Shown here one piece after another: positions 43,573 to 51,613 of a stretch of DNA of 64,000 bases (position 1 is its first letter; each line of letters starts with the position of its first letter). Source of the DNA: UBA4951 sp963616935 (GTDB lineage: Bacteria > Bacillota_I > Bacilli_A > RFN20 > CAG-826); assembly GCA_963616935.1 (NCBI GenBank), contig CAVEMS010000002.1, forward strand, positions 1 to 64,000, read 5' to 3'. The position numbers were made by a program, and so were the translations under genes. The notes beneath the pieces are model-generated. The model was given only the letters and a program-made list of their open reading frames with translations. It ran no database searches and was not told the origin of the DNA.

Positions 43573-44191
43573 AACAATCTTCTTATCTCTTCTATCCCTA
43601 ATCGCCGTGAGCGCCGCTTTTTCCGTCGGATACGCTTCTTGGGAATTCTCTGGCGGCAACGAAACCGTCAACGCCGTCACCATCAACATCAAGGGCTTTA
43701 ACTTCTGGATCGATTCCAACGTTCTTGATGAAGACACCTATCAATACTCTGAGGATTTCACCGACGCACTTAACGGCCTCGATGATCCTAATAGCGTCCA
43801 AGGCCAGGCTTTGGCAGACGCCATCGAGGAAAGAAAAAACACCGGTGGTATTCTCTTCTACAATGACGATGAGGTCGGAAACATGGATGCGAATTCCGGC
43901 ATCTCCGAGAATCTTAAGAAGGTGCTAAATGTCAAAGATGATTGCAGCTATATCATCAAATTCAATTCCGACGGCTCCTATGAGCTATATGTGACCTACG
44001 TAGATTTGTCGAGCAAAAGTTACAACTCCACAATCGAGCCGGTTTACAAAACCGTCTACAAAAAGAACGATAACGGCGAATACAAAGCCGTCCAATCGTA
44101 TAAAGGGACGTCAACCGTAGTGCGTTACAGTTCTGGCTATTTTACTTGGAGCAAAAGCTTCAGCACCGACGACTTCAAGGCGAATAGCTAA
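43562..44191 (+). CDS. SipW-dependent secreted TasA/camelysin-like protein 2
   Basis: 209 residues. Signal with ALSAAFSVGYASWEFSGGNE-type end (VGYASWEF), like the first protein (YAAWTF). The mature protein is polar with many Ser, Tyr, Asn and Asp; it has no relation in detail to protein 1 that I can see. Its ATG overlaps the sipW stop by 11 nt. It is the last gene before a strong terminator. A minor fibre component (TapA-like role) is one possibility, by analogy with tapA-sipW-tasA. Confidence 0.7.
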   Translation: MRIKTIFLSLLSLIAVSAAFSVGYASWEFSGGNETVNAVTINIKGFNFWIDSNVLDEDTYQYSEDFTDALNGLDDPNSVQGQALADAIEERKNTGGILFYNDDEVGNMDANSGISENLKKVLNVKDDCSYIIKFNSDGSYELYVTYVDLSSKSYNSTIEPVYKTVYKKNDNGEYKAVQSYKGTSTVVRYSSGYFTWSKSFSTDDFKANS

Positions 44192-44201
44192 CCAACTCAT
44201 G

Positions 44202-44246
44202 AAAAAACGCCTATCAGCGATTTGAATGATAGGCGTTTTCTTTTTT
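44202..44246. terminator. Strong bidirectional terminator
   Basis: AAACGCCTATC / GATAGGCGTTT with T-runs on both strands. Ends the SipW operon (plus) and the DDHYRI gene (minus). Confidence 0.9.
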
Positions 44247-44253
44247 GCGTGGT

Positions 44254-44448
44254 TTATAGTAGCGATGTGAGCATATCGCAATGGGCGACGATGCGGTAAT
44301 GATCGTCTTTCGTGACGTTAGAACGGGCGTCGTAATATCCCTTGATGCGGTAATGATCGTCTTTCAGTACCTTATCCCCGTTATCCTTCACCTCAACATA
44401 GCCAATGATGCGGTAATGATCGTCTTTCAAAGTGATTGTCTTTGACAT
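44254..44448 (-). CDS. 64-residue protein with three DDHYRI repeats
   Basis: The protein repeats KDDHYRIxGY three times (KDDHYRIIGY, KDDHYRIKGY, KDDHYRIVAH), then ends CDMLTSLL. At DNA level a perfect 22-nt unit occurs three times (44290-44311, 44344-44365, 44407-44428), spaced 54 and 63 nt, i.e. whole codons. SD GGAGG lies 7 nt before the ATG. Small proteins with degenerate NRIxG-type repeats exist in other gut bacteria, but I know no function. The same-strand perfect DNA repeats suggest recent duplication or gene conversion. Confidence 0.75.
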   Translation of the reverse strand: MSKTITLKDDHYRIIGYVEVKDNGDKVLKDDHYRIKGYYDARSNVTKDDHYRIVAHCDMLTSLL

Positions 44449-44690
44449 TCTTTATCCTCCTGTTGTTTACATTGTATAACAATTCGCGATATGGAGCACA
44501 TATTGCTTCGCTACGAATAAAAATAAACCTTAGGCCATCCTCACTGAACAATTTTTCTGTTTCTTGTAAAACTGTTCACTAGTATTGAACGATATTGATG
44601 CCGATAGAACGATTCGAGGACAGTATGGAACCTTTTCATACATATCGGATGTTTCTAATTTTACTTTTTTGAATTTCCGATTGGCCTAAT
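44449..44690. other. Gene-free stretch upstream of the DDHYRI gene
   Basis: AT-rich, with a TTGTTATACAATG region just upstream of the DDHYRI SD that could hold a -10 TATACA. A long imperfect inverted repeat (CTGAACA ... TGTTCA, near 44547-44579) is seen. No open gene is supported. Confidence 0.4.
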
Positions 44691-44719
44691 GAAAAAGGCG
44701 GATCCTTTCGAATCCGCCT
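44691..44719 (-). terminator. Terminator after tRNA-Ala
   Basis: AGGCGGAT / ATCCGCCT, 8-nt loop, followed by TTTTTC on the minus strand. It lies about 105 nt past the tRNA; the part between shows no gene. Confidence 0.8.
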
Positions 44720-44824
44720 GATATACGGTTACCGTTTGAGGACGTCTCTCGCATCTAACCTTATGCCGAACGTACCATTATAGAGATATATCTCAATCAA
44801 CTCCGGTGGTTTGATATTAAAAAT

Positions 44825-44900
44825 GGTGGAGCTTATCGGGTTCGAACCGACGACCTCATGCTTGCAAAGCACGCGCTCTCCCAGCTGAGCTAAAGCCCCA
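44825..44900 (-). tRNA. tRNA-Ala (anticodon TGC), CCA encoded
   Basis: Acceptor stem GGGGCTT/AAGCTCC, D-loop TAGCTCAGCTGGGAG, anticodon loop TTTGCAA (TGC), T-loop GGTTCGAAC, discriminator A and encoded CCA. This is the tRNA sensed by the alaS T-box. Confidence 0.97.
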
Positions 44901-44971
44901 TCGCGTTGAATTATACACTTCATGACGAATAAATAAAGAATGAACTCCTTTGGTTACTCCGTCAAAAAGTC

Positions 44972-47059
44972 TCAATCGACCGATTTGAGCGATGTTACCA
45001 TATCGATTTTCTTGATTTTCGGCAGTAACAAGAAATCGATGGCCACGGCAAAGAAGGCGATTATGATTATCGGAAGCAAATACGTATACCATCTGATGTC
45101 CGCCAATGAACCGAATTCGAGATAATAGACAACGACCCTCATTATCCCTATGCCTAGAGGCACTCCGAGCACTATCCCCAAAAACGCCATGACGCCTATT
45201 TCGCGGTATAGATACAAAACCGTCTCGCCATCATGATATCCAAGCACTTCAAGCGTGGCTATCTCGCGACTCCTCTCCGTTATCGACATATCGGTCAGGT
45301 TATATAAAACAAGGGCCGATAGGAGAATCGCGAAGGCGATTAGGAAATATGAGACCGGGACTATCGAATTCGCCACCGCTCCGCCTTGGCCGCTTTCGGC
45401 GAGCGCGCTTACGACATCAAGCAAAGCAAAGCCGAGGAAAACGATGGCCGTGCTTCCCCCTACCGATATCGCCGTCATCCATAGCCTTTTTTTGAAACGC
45501 GCGAGATTTCTGATCGAACTTTTGAAACGGAACGGTATCTTCTTCCAAAAACGGAATTTCTCTATTTTTAAGGTCTCTCCGCTACCAGGGCTTTTAGGCT
45601 GCATAAGCTCCGCGGGCAAGGGATGAAGGGTATCGCTAAGCTGCGCTATGACGATCCCTATTATTATCGCCACCATCGCCGCCATGCTAATCAATGTGAG
45701 CCATGGATTAATAGAAGAGGCGATATGAGCGCTAGGCAAAACGTATGGATAGTTGAAAGCCTCGTAAATGATCGGGAAAACGAGATAATATCCGACCAAT
45801 AGTCCTAAGCCTATGCCCAAAAACGTCGATAGCAAAGCGAAAAGAAGATACTTTATCGCTATTTTCCTATCGTGATACCCTAAGGAGGATAAGCACGCGG
45901 ATTCCGATCTTTCCTCCTCTATCATTCGGCTCATCGATATCGAGACAATCAACGCCGACACCCCCAAAAAGAAGACCGGAATGATATAGCATATCGACAT
46001 TATCTTTCGGCATGACATCGACATGAGGACGCAGGAATAATTGCTCGAAAGGCCGATTATGGCCGCCCCTTTCGCTAGATTCGTTAATTCTTCAGATTTC
46101 GCGATCGCGAAATCGGCGTAGGCATCGGAGAAAACGTTATAGGAGGAAGATTCCTCATATCGAATATAGACGTCGGTACAAGAGGGCAAGGAAAAGGCGA
46201 TATTCGAAAGGGCTTTGAGCAATAGTTCGTTTATCTCGCTAGAAAAGCTCGTCTTGTTCGCCAAATAATCCGATAGCCTCTCCTTCACTAGCTCATCCAA
46301 TGAAGGAGTCTCCGTTATCGGATAATAGGAATAATAGATCGAATCGAGCTCATCGTATGTTATGACGTCCTGCTCGCCCTTTCTTGCGTAGCATAACGGA
46401 TTAAGAGCGCTTCCAACGACTTTGTAGGTCTTTCCGAATAGGGAGATTTCCTTACCCACCGCCTCGGTCTCTTTATGGTATAGCGAATCGATCAATATTT
46501 CGTCTTTTGACGATGGGAAGCTTCCTTCCACCAACGTATAGACGTTTATTTCCTCGCTTTTCTTCCCATCGAACGCGATCACTCTGTCATTGCCTTCGCT
46601 CATAAGGGAAGGAGACAAAGTCAAAAAATCGTCTTCATCGGGGAAAAAGGCTTTAAAAACGGCGATGAGCTTCTTCGCGTTTTCTTCATCATCGATGTTC
46701 TTGATCCCCATATCGACGATGGCCTTGGGGCCATATTCGTCCAAAACCTCATAAAAGCTCATTGAGGAAGACAAGGAACTCGCATCGAGCGACATCGCTT
46801 TCTCCGCTTTCGTCCCCTCAACGCTCGTTAACGAATCGATGGTTTTCTCATCGAAGCCTTCGAAAGAGGTCGATTTGACGTCGAAATCGGATATATATCG
46901 TTCCCTTAGGGAGGCATTAACGGTATCTTCGACCTTCCCTGGCGTTATCGAAACGCCAAAAATGAAGGCGAAGCCAAGGGCCACTATCAAGCTCATGGCG
47001 AGTAGCTTCGTCCAATTCTTTAGGAATCCGCGCATCGAGGAAACGAAGGTCTTTCGCAT
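44972..47059 (-). CDS. FtsX/MacB-type ABC transporter permease
   Basis: 695 residues from the ATG at 47059, two bases after the ATP-binding gene's stop; an in-frame TTG at 47071 overlaps that gene. One N-terminal membrane segment (about 18-42), a large extracellular domain (about 45-350), then two similar FtsX units (GYHDRKIAIKYLLF and GYHDGETVLYLYRE are the matching cytoplasmic loops), each with several membrane helices. It pairs with the ATPase 47061-47783. This layout is typical of lipoprotein or peptide/antibiotic exporters; the substrate is not known. Confidence 0.88.
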   Translation of the reverse strand: MRKTFVSSMRGFLKNWTKLLAMSLIVALGFAFIFGVSITPGKVEDTVNASLRERYISDFDVKSTSFEGFDEKTIDSLTSVEGTKAEKAMSLDASSLSSSMSFYEVLDEYGPKAIVDMGIKNIDDEENAKKLIAVFKAFFPDEDDFLTLSPSLMSEGNDRVIAFDGKKSEEINVYTLVEGSFPSSKDEILIDSLYHKETEAVGKEISLFGKTYKVVGSALNPLCYARKGEQDVITYDELDSIYYSYYPITETPSLDELVKERLSDYLANKTSFSSEINELLLKALSNIAFSLPSCTDVYIRYEESSSYNVFSDAYADFAIAKSEELTNLAKGAAIIGLSSNYSCVLMSMSCRKIMSICYIIPVFFLGVSALIVSISMSRMIEEERSESACLSSLGYHDRKIAIKYLLFALLSTFLGIGLGLLVGYYLVFPIIYEAFNYPYVLPSAHIASSINPWLTLISMAAMVAIIIGIVIAQLSDTLHPLPAELMQPKSPGSGETLKIEKFRFWKKIPFRFKSSIRNLARFKKRLWMTAISVGGSTAIVFLGFALLDVVSALAESGQGGAVANSIVPVSYFLIAFAILLSALVLYNLTDMSITERSREIATLEVLGYHDGETVLYLYREIGVMAFLGIVLGVPLGIGIMRVVVYYLEFGSLADIRWYTYLLPIIIIAFFAVAIDFLLLPKIKKIDMVTSLKSVD

Positions 47060-47060
47060 C

Positions 47061-47783
47061 TTACCACTCAATGTCCTTTATCGGGGTCGGATCGGCGTTC
47101 CTCTTTATCGATTGGATGTTGCCGCTTCGGATATGGATTACGCAATCGGCCATCGGGGCGATCGCGCTATTATGGGTGACGACGATGACGGTCTTCCCCT
47201 CCTTATGCGCCGTGTCGAAAAGAAGCTTAAGGATTGCCTTGCCAGTCTTATAGTCGAGGGCGCCGGTCGGCTCGTCGCAAAGAAGCAAATCGGCGTTTTT
47301 AGCTAAGGCTCTAGCTATCGAAACACGCTGTTGCTCGCCTCCGGATAGTTGCCCAGGGAAACTCTTCATTCGCTCGCCTAAGCCAACTTTCTTAAGCGAT
47401 TCTATCGGGGATAAGGCGTTTTTCGAGAGTTCACTCGCCAATTCGACATTCTCTAGTGCAGTAAGATTAGGCATCAAATTATAAAATTGGAAGACGAAGC
47501 CGACGCCGTACCTTCGATAATCGCATCTTTGATGCTTGCTAAGTTCTTCGATATGTTTGCCTTTGACGATTAGGGAGCCGCTAGTTGGAGCGTCCATCCC
47601 GCCTAAGATATTCAATAACGTCGTCTTGCCGCTTCCACTAGGCCCAAGAATCAAGGTGAAGTCACCTGGGTATATATTGAAAGAAACACCCTTTAAGGCT
47701 CTCACTTCCGTCCCTCCCGTCACGAAGGAACGGGTAATCTTATCGGCTTTGACGACCGCTTCTCTTGTTTCTTTCTTTTCCAT
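47061..47783 (-). CDS. ABC transporter ATP-binding protein (LolD/MacB-like)
   Basis: 240 residues. Walker A GPSGSGKT, LSGGEQQRVSIARAL signature, Walker B LLLCDEPTGALDYKTG (the LolD/MacB-type DEPTGxLD) and a switch His in VVTHNSAI. The start is ATG 47783; the longer frame upstream crosses its own promoter. The -10 is only 10 nt before the ATG. It lies divergent from a TetR gene and is likely controlled by it. Confidence 0.93.
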   Translation of the reverse strand: MEKKETREAVVKADKITRSFVTGGTEVRALKGVSFNIYPGDFTLILGPSGSGKTTLLNILGGMDAPTSGSLIVKGKHIEELSKHQRCDYRRYGVGFVFQFYNLMPNLTALENVELASELSKNALSPIESLKKVGLGERMKSFPGQLSGGEQQRVSIARALAKNADLLLCDEPTGALDYKTGKAILKLLFDTAHKEGKTVIVVTHNSAIAPMADCVIHIRSGNIQSIKRNADPTPIKDIEW

Positions 47784-47793
47784 AAGCGCGCAT

Positions 47794-47822
47794 ATGATAA
47801 GGCGACACTTGTCGATTTTCAA
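47794..47822 (-). promoter_or_regulatory. Promoter of the ABC exporter with TetR-type operator in the spacer
   Basis: -35 TTGAAA (47822-47817), 17-nt spacer, -10 TATCAT (47799-47794). The 12-bp palindrome CGACACTTGTCG (CGACA-CT-TGTCG, 47803-47814) fills the spacer, the usual place for a TetR operator. Confidence 0.75.
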
Positions 47823-47825
47823 TAC

Positions 47826-47854
47826 TTGTGTCACCTCTTTTTCATCACTATAAT
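47826..47854 (+). promoter_or_regulatory. Promoter of the TetR gene (leaderless)
   Basis: -35 TTGTGT (47826-47831), 17-nt spacer, -10 TATAAT (47849-47854), 7 nt to ATG 47862. Confidence 0.7.
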
Positions 47855-47861
47855 CTTGCCG

Positions 47862-48428
47862 ATGAATGACACGAACGTTGATTTAAGGATAAAAGTCACG
47901 AGACGGCTAATAGAAGATAGCCTTTTGTCGCTTCTTAATGAGGGAATACCCCTAAACAAGATAGGCGTTACGGAACTATCCGCCAAAGCTGGCATCAACC
48001 GCACGACCTTCTATAAGCATTTCGACAGCGTGCAAAGCGCCTTTCGTTCGATCGAAGACAATTTATGCTCCTTCGTCCTCGATAGCGCTAGGCAAAGCAA
48101 AAAACCCGGCAAAATCAAAATCATCCCGCCCGGACTATTCGAATTCATCGATAAGAATGAGAAAGTGGCCTTGATGATACTATCCGCCAACGAACACGGC
48201 TCTTTCCTTGACCGCGTATTCGAGGAAACGGAGAAGCTCTATTTCGAAGGCTTGCCTATAGATCTCGTCGAAAAAGCGGAGAAACTCTACAGTTTCATTT
48301 TCGGCGGGGCCAAGGAAATAGTCTATCAATGGTTAAGAAACGGCAAAAAAGAAAGCCCCAAAACCATCGCCAAAACCATAGAGAACTTCGCTAACGGCCT
48401 TATTGGCGGCATTAACGAAGATAAATAA
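47862..48428 (+). CDS. TetR/AcrR-family regulator
   Basis: 188 residues. N-terminal HTH: TRRLIEDSLLSLLNEG, then ITELSAKAGINRTTFYKHF-like VTELSAKAGINRTTFYKHF, the standard TetR DNA-recognition helix. The all-helical C-terminal part would bind an inducer. It is divergent from the ABC exporter and its promoter region shares the palindrome, so it probably represses the exporter. The ATG at 47862 is chosen because the -10 is 7 nt upstream; the longer frame overlaps the promoter. Confidence 0.88.
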   Translation: MNDTNVDLRIKVTRRLIEDSLLSLLNEGIPLNKIGVTELSAKAGINRTTFYKHFDSVQSAFRSIEDNLCSFVLDSARQSKKPGKIKIIPPGLFEFIDKNEKVALMILSANEHGSFLDRVFEETEKLYFEGLPIDLVEKAEKLYSFIFGGAKEIVYQWLRNGKKESPKTIAKTIENFANGLIGGINEDK

Positions 48429-48436
48429 GAGAGTAA

Positions 48437-50524
48437 CTATATATCGGTGGCCACCGCATAAGCTCCGCCATCGAATGATGAGGTGGACGAACTATTATAA
48501 GTGACGGAAGAGCCATATCCTGCATAGACGATGTAATTCATGTTCGTTTTCGAGGCGTATAGTTCTAGCACGATCTTGGAATCGACGTTTAGAGTGACGT
48601 ATTTATTCGAAACGTCGACACGACTAACGCTAGAACCGCCGACGCCAGACGCCAAAGAGGGTTTTTGATTCATGCCCGAGGCTCCTATGGCCAAGAGATT
48701 GCCACCGCTCATCGTGAAGGATCGATCAAAATCGAGGACGCCATTACCGCCGTTCGATGGCCCAAGCGCGATGACGTTCCCGCCACTCATATCGATATAG
48801 CCGTTGCTATCGATTCCATCTCCATCGGCATTTAGATAAACCGTCCCGGACTTGAAATGGATATATGGCGTATCGCTATTCTCTGTGGCATTGATGCCAT
48901 CATCGGATGATTTGATCTCGCTAAGTCCGCCATCGATTGTGACTATATTGCCTTCTAATCCTTCATATGAAGAGAGCACTTTCACGGTCCCTCCGGTGAT
49001 ATCGAGCTTATAGTCGGCGTGAACGCCGTCGTCATCGCTCTTTAATGAGAGATTCCCGCCAGAGATAGCGACGTTACCAAGCCCATTCGAGCCGTTTTCC
49101 AAGGCGACGTCCCCATTCGCGTGTATAGCGTCGTCATGCGATTCTATGACGATATCGCCGCCAGAGATATTGATTTCATTATCCGCTTTAATGCCTTTCG
49201 AGGAATAGTCGGATTTGTTTTGATTCCCTTCGCTTGGGCCACCGCCACTCCCTCCAGGGCCAGGACTAACCGAATAGGTCGAATAATTCGTCGTTATCCT
49301 CCCGTTTCGAACGATGATCGAAAGACAATCGTAGTTTTTGTTGACGCTCATGACATCGGTTTCGTAAGAGATTCCATTAAGCGTTAACGCGACTTTGAAG
49401 CTTGCGGCATCGGAAGGCATGTCATAAGAAAGATACGTCCTTCCCCTATCGCTATTCGAAGATTTTTGGCTAAGCGTCTTCGAACTCCCATCCTCCAAAT
49501 ATACGGTTAGAACGACGTTTGAGGCCTCCCCGTTTATCCTTAGATAGAAAGTCGAGTTGCTCACGTCCGAGACATAGTTCGAATACTCCGAAAAGCTATC
49601 CGTATGGATATTGATCACGGGATCGTTTGCGATTATGACGTCATATGCCGCATCGATCCCATCGGTCGCCGCATATAGATCCAAAGAGCCGCCGCTAATC
49701 GAGATGGTTCCTCGTTGATTGCCTTTTTTGGAGACATCGCTGTTTTTGGTCTTTAAAGCGTCGCCAGAAGTCGATATCGCTTTTATCGTCGCATTCTCAA
49801 TCGTCAAGGAATCATTGCCTTTGATCGCGTTATTGACGGCCGTCACTTCCAAAGAGAGGTTCTTGATTTCCAAATCGTCCTTTGTGTGGATGCCGTTATT
49901 GAGAGAGGAAACGATGATCAATTTACCCTTCCCTTTGATATCGAGATCGGAATCGCAATAGATGGCGGCGTTAAATGAGCCTTCAACTGTTCTCGAATCG
50001 GTTATCTTGTTCTCGCTCCCCTTCTTGGCGCTTATCGATAGTTTTGATAAGCCATAGCCTAGGAATGGGCAATAGGAATCGGAAGAAATATCGACGCCAT
50101 TGAGGCTTATCTCGACTTCCGTATCGCTAGAAGAAATAACGATGCGGCCAACGAACGTCCCAGACATCGAATAAGATCCGCCAGCCATGATGTATAGGGC
50201 GTCCTCTTCGAAGACGACGAAACCGTTGTTATTCGTGATCGATTTGTTTGTTAGATCGATCGATATATCCTGGGTCGAATCGTACTCGGCGTTCTCGCTA
50301 GCGACGGGTAAGGAAAAATCGACGGTCGCATCTTCGTTATCGCTATCCTCCCCCTCTTCGGAGCCATAAGCCGTGGAGCTAGAGACACCACCATTAGAAG
50401 AAGGAACATTAGACAAAGGAGGTTGCTCCGAGGAATCAACCGCAGGCGATAATCCGAGTCCAGAATTGCACGCCGACAAGATGAATATTGCAGAGAATAT
50501 AGTCAACAAGCCCGTTTTCTTCAT
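48437..50524 (-). CDS. DUF4353/Cthe_2159-like carbohydrate-binding beta-helix lipoprotein
   Basis: 695 residues from the ATG at 50524 (GGAGAG SD). Lipobox ILSAC (Cys19), Ser-rich linker. From about residue 90 comes a parallel beta-helix made of short repeated rungs: ISISGGSLDLYAATDGIDA, ISGGDIVIESHDDAIHANGDV, DITGGTVKVLSSYEGLEG, MSGGNVIALG. This is the pattern of the Cthe_2159 polysaccharide-binding family (DUF4353). A Ser/Gly/Pro block (SPGPGGSGGGPSEG) splits the two halves. It probably binds acidic polysaccharide such as pectin or host glycan. Confidence 0.88.
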   Translation of the reverse strand: MKKTGLLTIFSAIFILSACNSGLGLSPAVDSSEQPPLSNVPSSNGGVSSSTAYGSEEGEDSDNEDATVDFSLPVASENAEYDSTQDISIDLTNKSITNNNGFVVFEEDALYIMAGGSYSMSGTFVGRIVISSSDTEVEISLNGVDISSDSYCPFLGYGLSKLSISAKKGSENKITDSRTVEGSFNAAIYCDSDLDIKGKGKLIIVSSLNNGIHTKDDLEIKNLSLEVTAVNNAIKGNDSLTIENATIKAISTSGDALKTKNSDVSKKGNQRGTISISGGSLDLYAATDGIDAAYDVIIANDPVINIHTDSFSEYSNYVSDVSNSTFYLRINGEASNVVLTVYLEDGSSKTLSQKSSNSDRGRTYLSYDMPSDAASFKVALTLNGISYETDVMSVNKNYDCLSIIVRNGRITTNYSTYSVSPGPGGSGGGPSEGNQNKSDYSSKGIKADNEINISGGDIVIESHDDAIHANGDVALENGSNGLGNVAISGGNLSLKSDDDGVHADYKLDITGGTVKVLSSYEGLEGNIVTIDGGLSEIKSSDDGINATENSDTPYIHFKSGTVYLNADGDGIDSNGYIDMSGGNVIALGPSNGGNGVLDFDRSFTMSGGNLLAIGASGMNQKPSLASGVGGSSVSRVDVSNKYVTLNVDSKIVLELYASKTNMNYIVYAGYGSSVTYNSSSTSSFDGGAYAVATDI

Positions 50525-50933
50525 GGTTTCTCTCCTTTTTTGCGGTACATCCGTTACCGCAATTAAGACTCTCACATTCTAAAAACGAAACTTGAAAGTT
50601 CAATCGTTATTTTCCTCGAAACGTTTCAAAATCCAGACAATACACATCGAAACGGTCCTTTGCATATTGATGACAAAATTTTCCGATTGCCGGAAAATGT
50701 CGTTAGTTAGATTAAAGCCTTCTAGTTTTTATCGAATGTCATATGGTCTCCATGAACAAAAATGGCTGGAAATGACCTTTTTAATCATTAGGCTATCGTC
50801 AGTGCGTTTAAGGGTGTCAGTCATCGCTTCTCACACGAAGGGAGACGAGGATAGATAAACGATATACGAGCGAAGCTATGCGATAACTCACTAATGGATT
50901 TAACGACAATCGTGACTTTGTTATAATCGTCAT
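50525..50933. other. Divergent intergenic region (409 nt)
   Basis: No gene seen. On the minus side a hairpin TTGCGGTA/TACCGCAA (50540-50562) sits between promoter and SD of the DUF4353-like gene; a possible -35 TTGAAC (50602-50597) and -10 TAGAAT (50581-50576) are 15 nt apart. A perfect inverted repeat ATTTTCCG/CGGAAAAT (50678-50685, 50691-50698) lies mid-way. The plus-side promoter is listed separately. Confidence 0.5.
50919..50927 (+). promoter_or_regulatory. Extended -10 of ITHWC lipoprotein 2 (leaderless)
   Basis: TG-T-TATAAT (-10 at 50922-50927), then 6 nt (CGTCAT) to ATG 50934. No clear -35. Confidence 0.65.
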
Positions 50934-51428
50934 ATGCATAGAAAAAACGTTCTTCTTTTGCTTCCTTCGTTTCTACTATTCTCTTGCACCCAAGGAAACG
51001 AAATCGATGACGTTTCTTCGCATGAAAGCGGCTCCACTTCGCTTCAAGTCGACGGTGGCACGCATACATTCGACGCTTTTTCCTTGCCTAATGTCCCGAA
51101 TGAGAAAGAGGAAGAACTACAAATAGACGGCCACGCCTTCATTTTCTATAACGTCTATAACGATGGACAAGGGAACTTCGTTTTGAAAGACGATACCTCA
51201 TATATAAGGAATTACAGCCTGATTTTCGGGCTCCGTTTCGCTAAAGGGCTCTCCCGTGCATACGATATCAGCGGCGATAAAGATGGGCTTACGCTTTGCG
51301 AAGACTACTATGAAGGCGAAGATGAGCAATCCTATTCCGTCTATCATGGTTTCGAAATCGCTATCGACAAAACCTTGTCGTCGCATCATTACGACGAAAG
51401 CATCGGGAAAATAACGCATTGGTGCTGA
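50934..51428 (+). CDS. Small secreted lipoprotein ending in IGKITHWC (family member 2)
   Basis: 164 residues, lipobox LLFSC (Cys18), then a Ser/Glu/Asp-rich linker of about 30 residues. It shares GHAFIFYNVY, FVLKDDTSYIRN, IFGLRFAKGL, AYDIS, GFEIAIDK and the exact IGKITHWC end with 34733-35173; the two are roughly 40 percent identical by eye over the last 110 residues. The last residue, Cys, and the two aromatic residues near it are fixed in both. Function unknown. It is divergent from the DUF4353-like gene. Start by leaderless promoter. Confidence 0.8.
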   Translation: MHRKNVLLLLPSFLLFSCTQGNEIDDVSSHESGSTSLQVDGGTHTFDAFSLPNVPNEKEEELQIDGHAFIFYNVYNDGQGNFVLKDDTSYIRNYSLIFGLRFAKGLSRAYDISGDKDGLTLCEDYYEGEDEQSYSVYHGFEIAIDKTLSSHHYDESIGKITHWC

Positions 51429-51534
51429 CCCTATACTTCTCGAAAGAAGCGTTAAGGAAAACGTTTTCGATTTGTCAAAATCAATTCTCTCAAACGGCGA
51501 TCGATATCGGCAAAATAGCTTGCTCGGTCACATA

Positions 51535-51566
51535 TTAAAAGGCCAGGGATTTTGACTCCCTAGCCT
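51535..51566 (-). terminator. Terminator after the CxxC-repeat lipoprotein gene
   Basis: GGCTAGGGA / TCCCTGGCC (one mismatch), then TTTTAAT on the minus strand. Confidence 0.7.
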
Positions 51567-51613
51567 AATTTCGAGAATTATTTTTCGTTAGAGCGAAACG
51601 CTACGCAGACGGA

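Noticed and set aside
44290..44428. Possible CRISPR-like array (three identical 22-nt units)
   Set aside because: Units are in frame inside a small coding gene, spacers code for conserved protein parts, and no cas genes are nearby.
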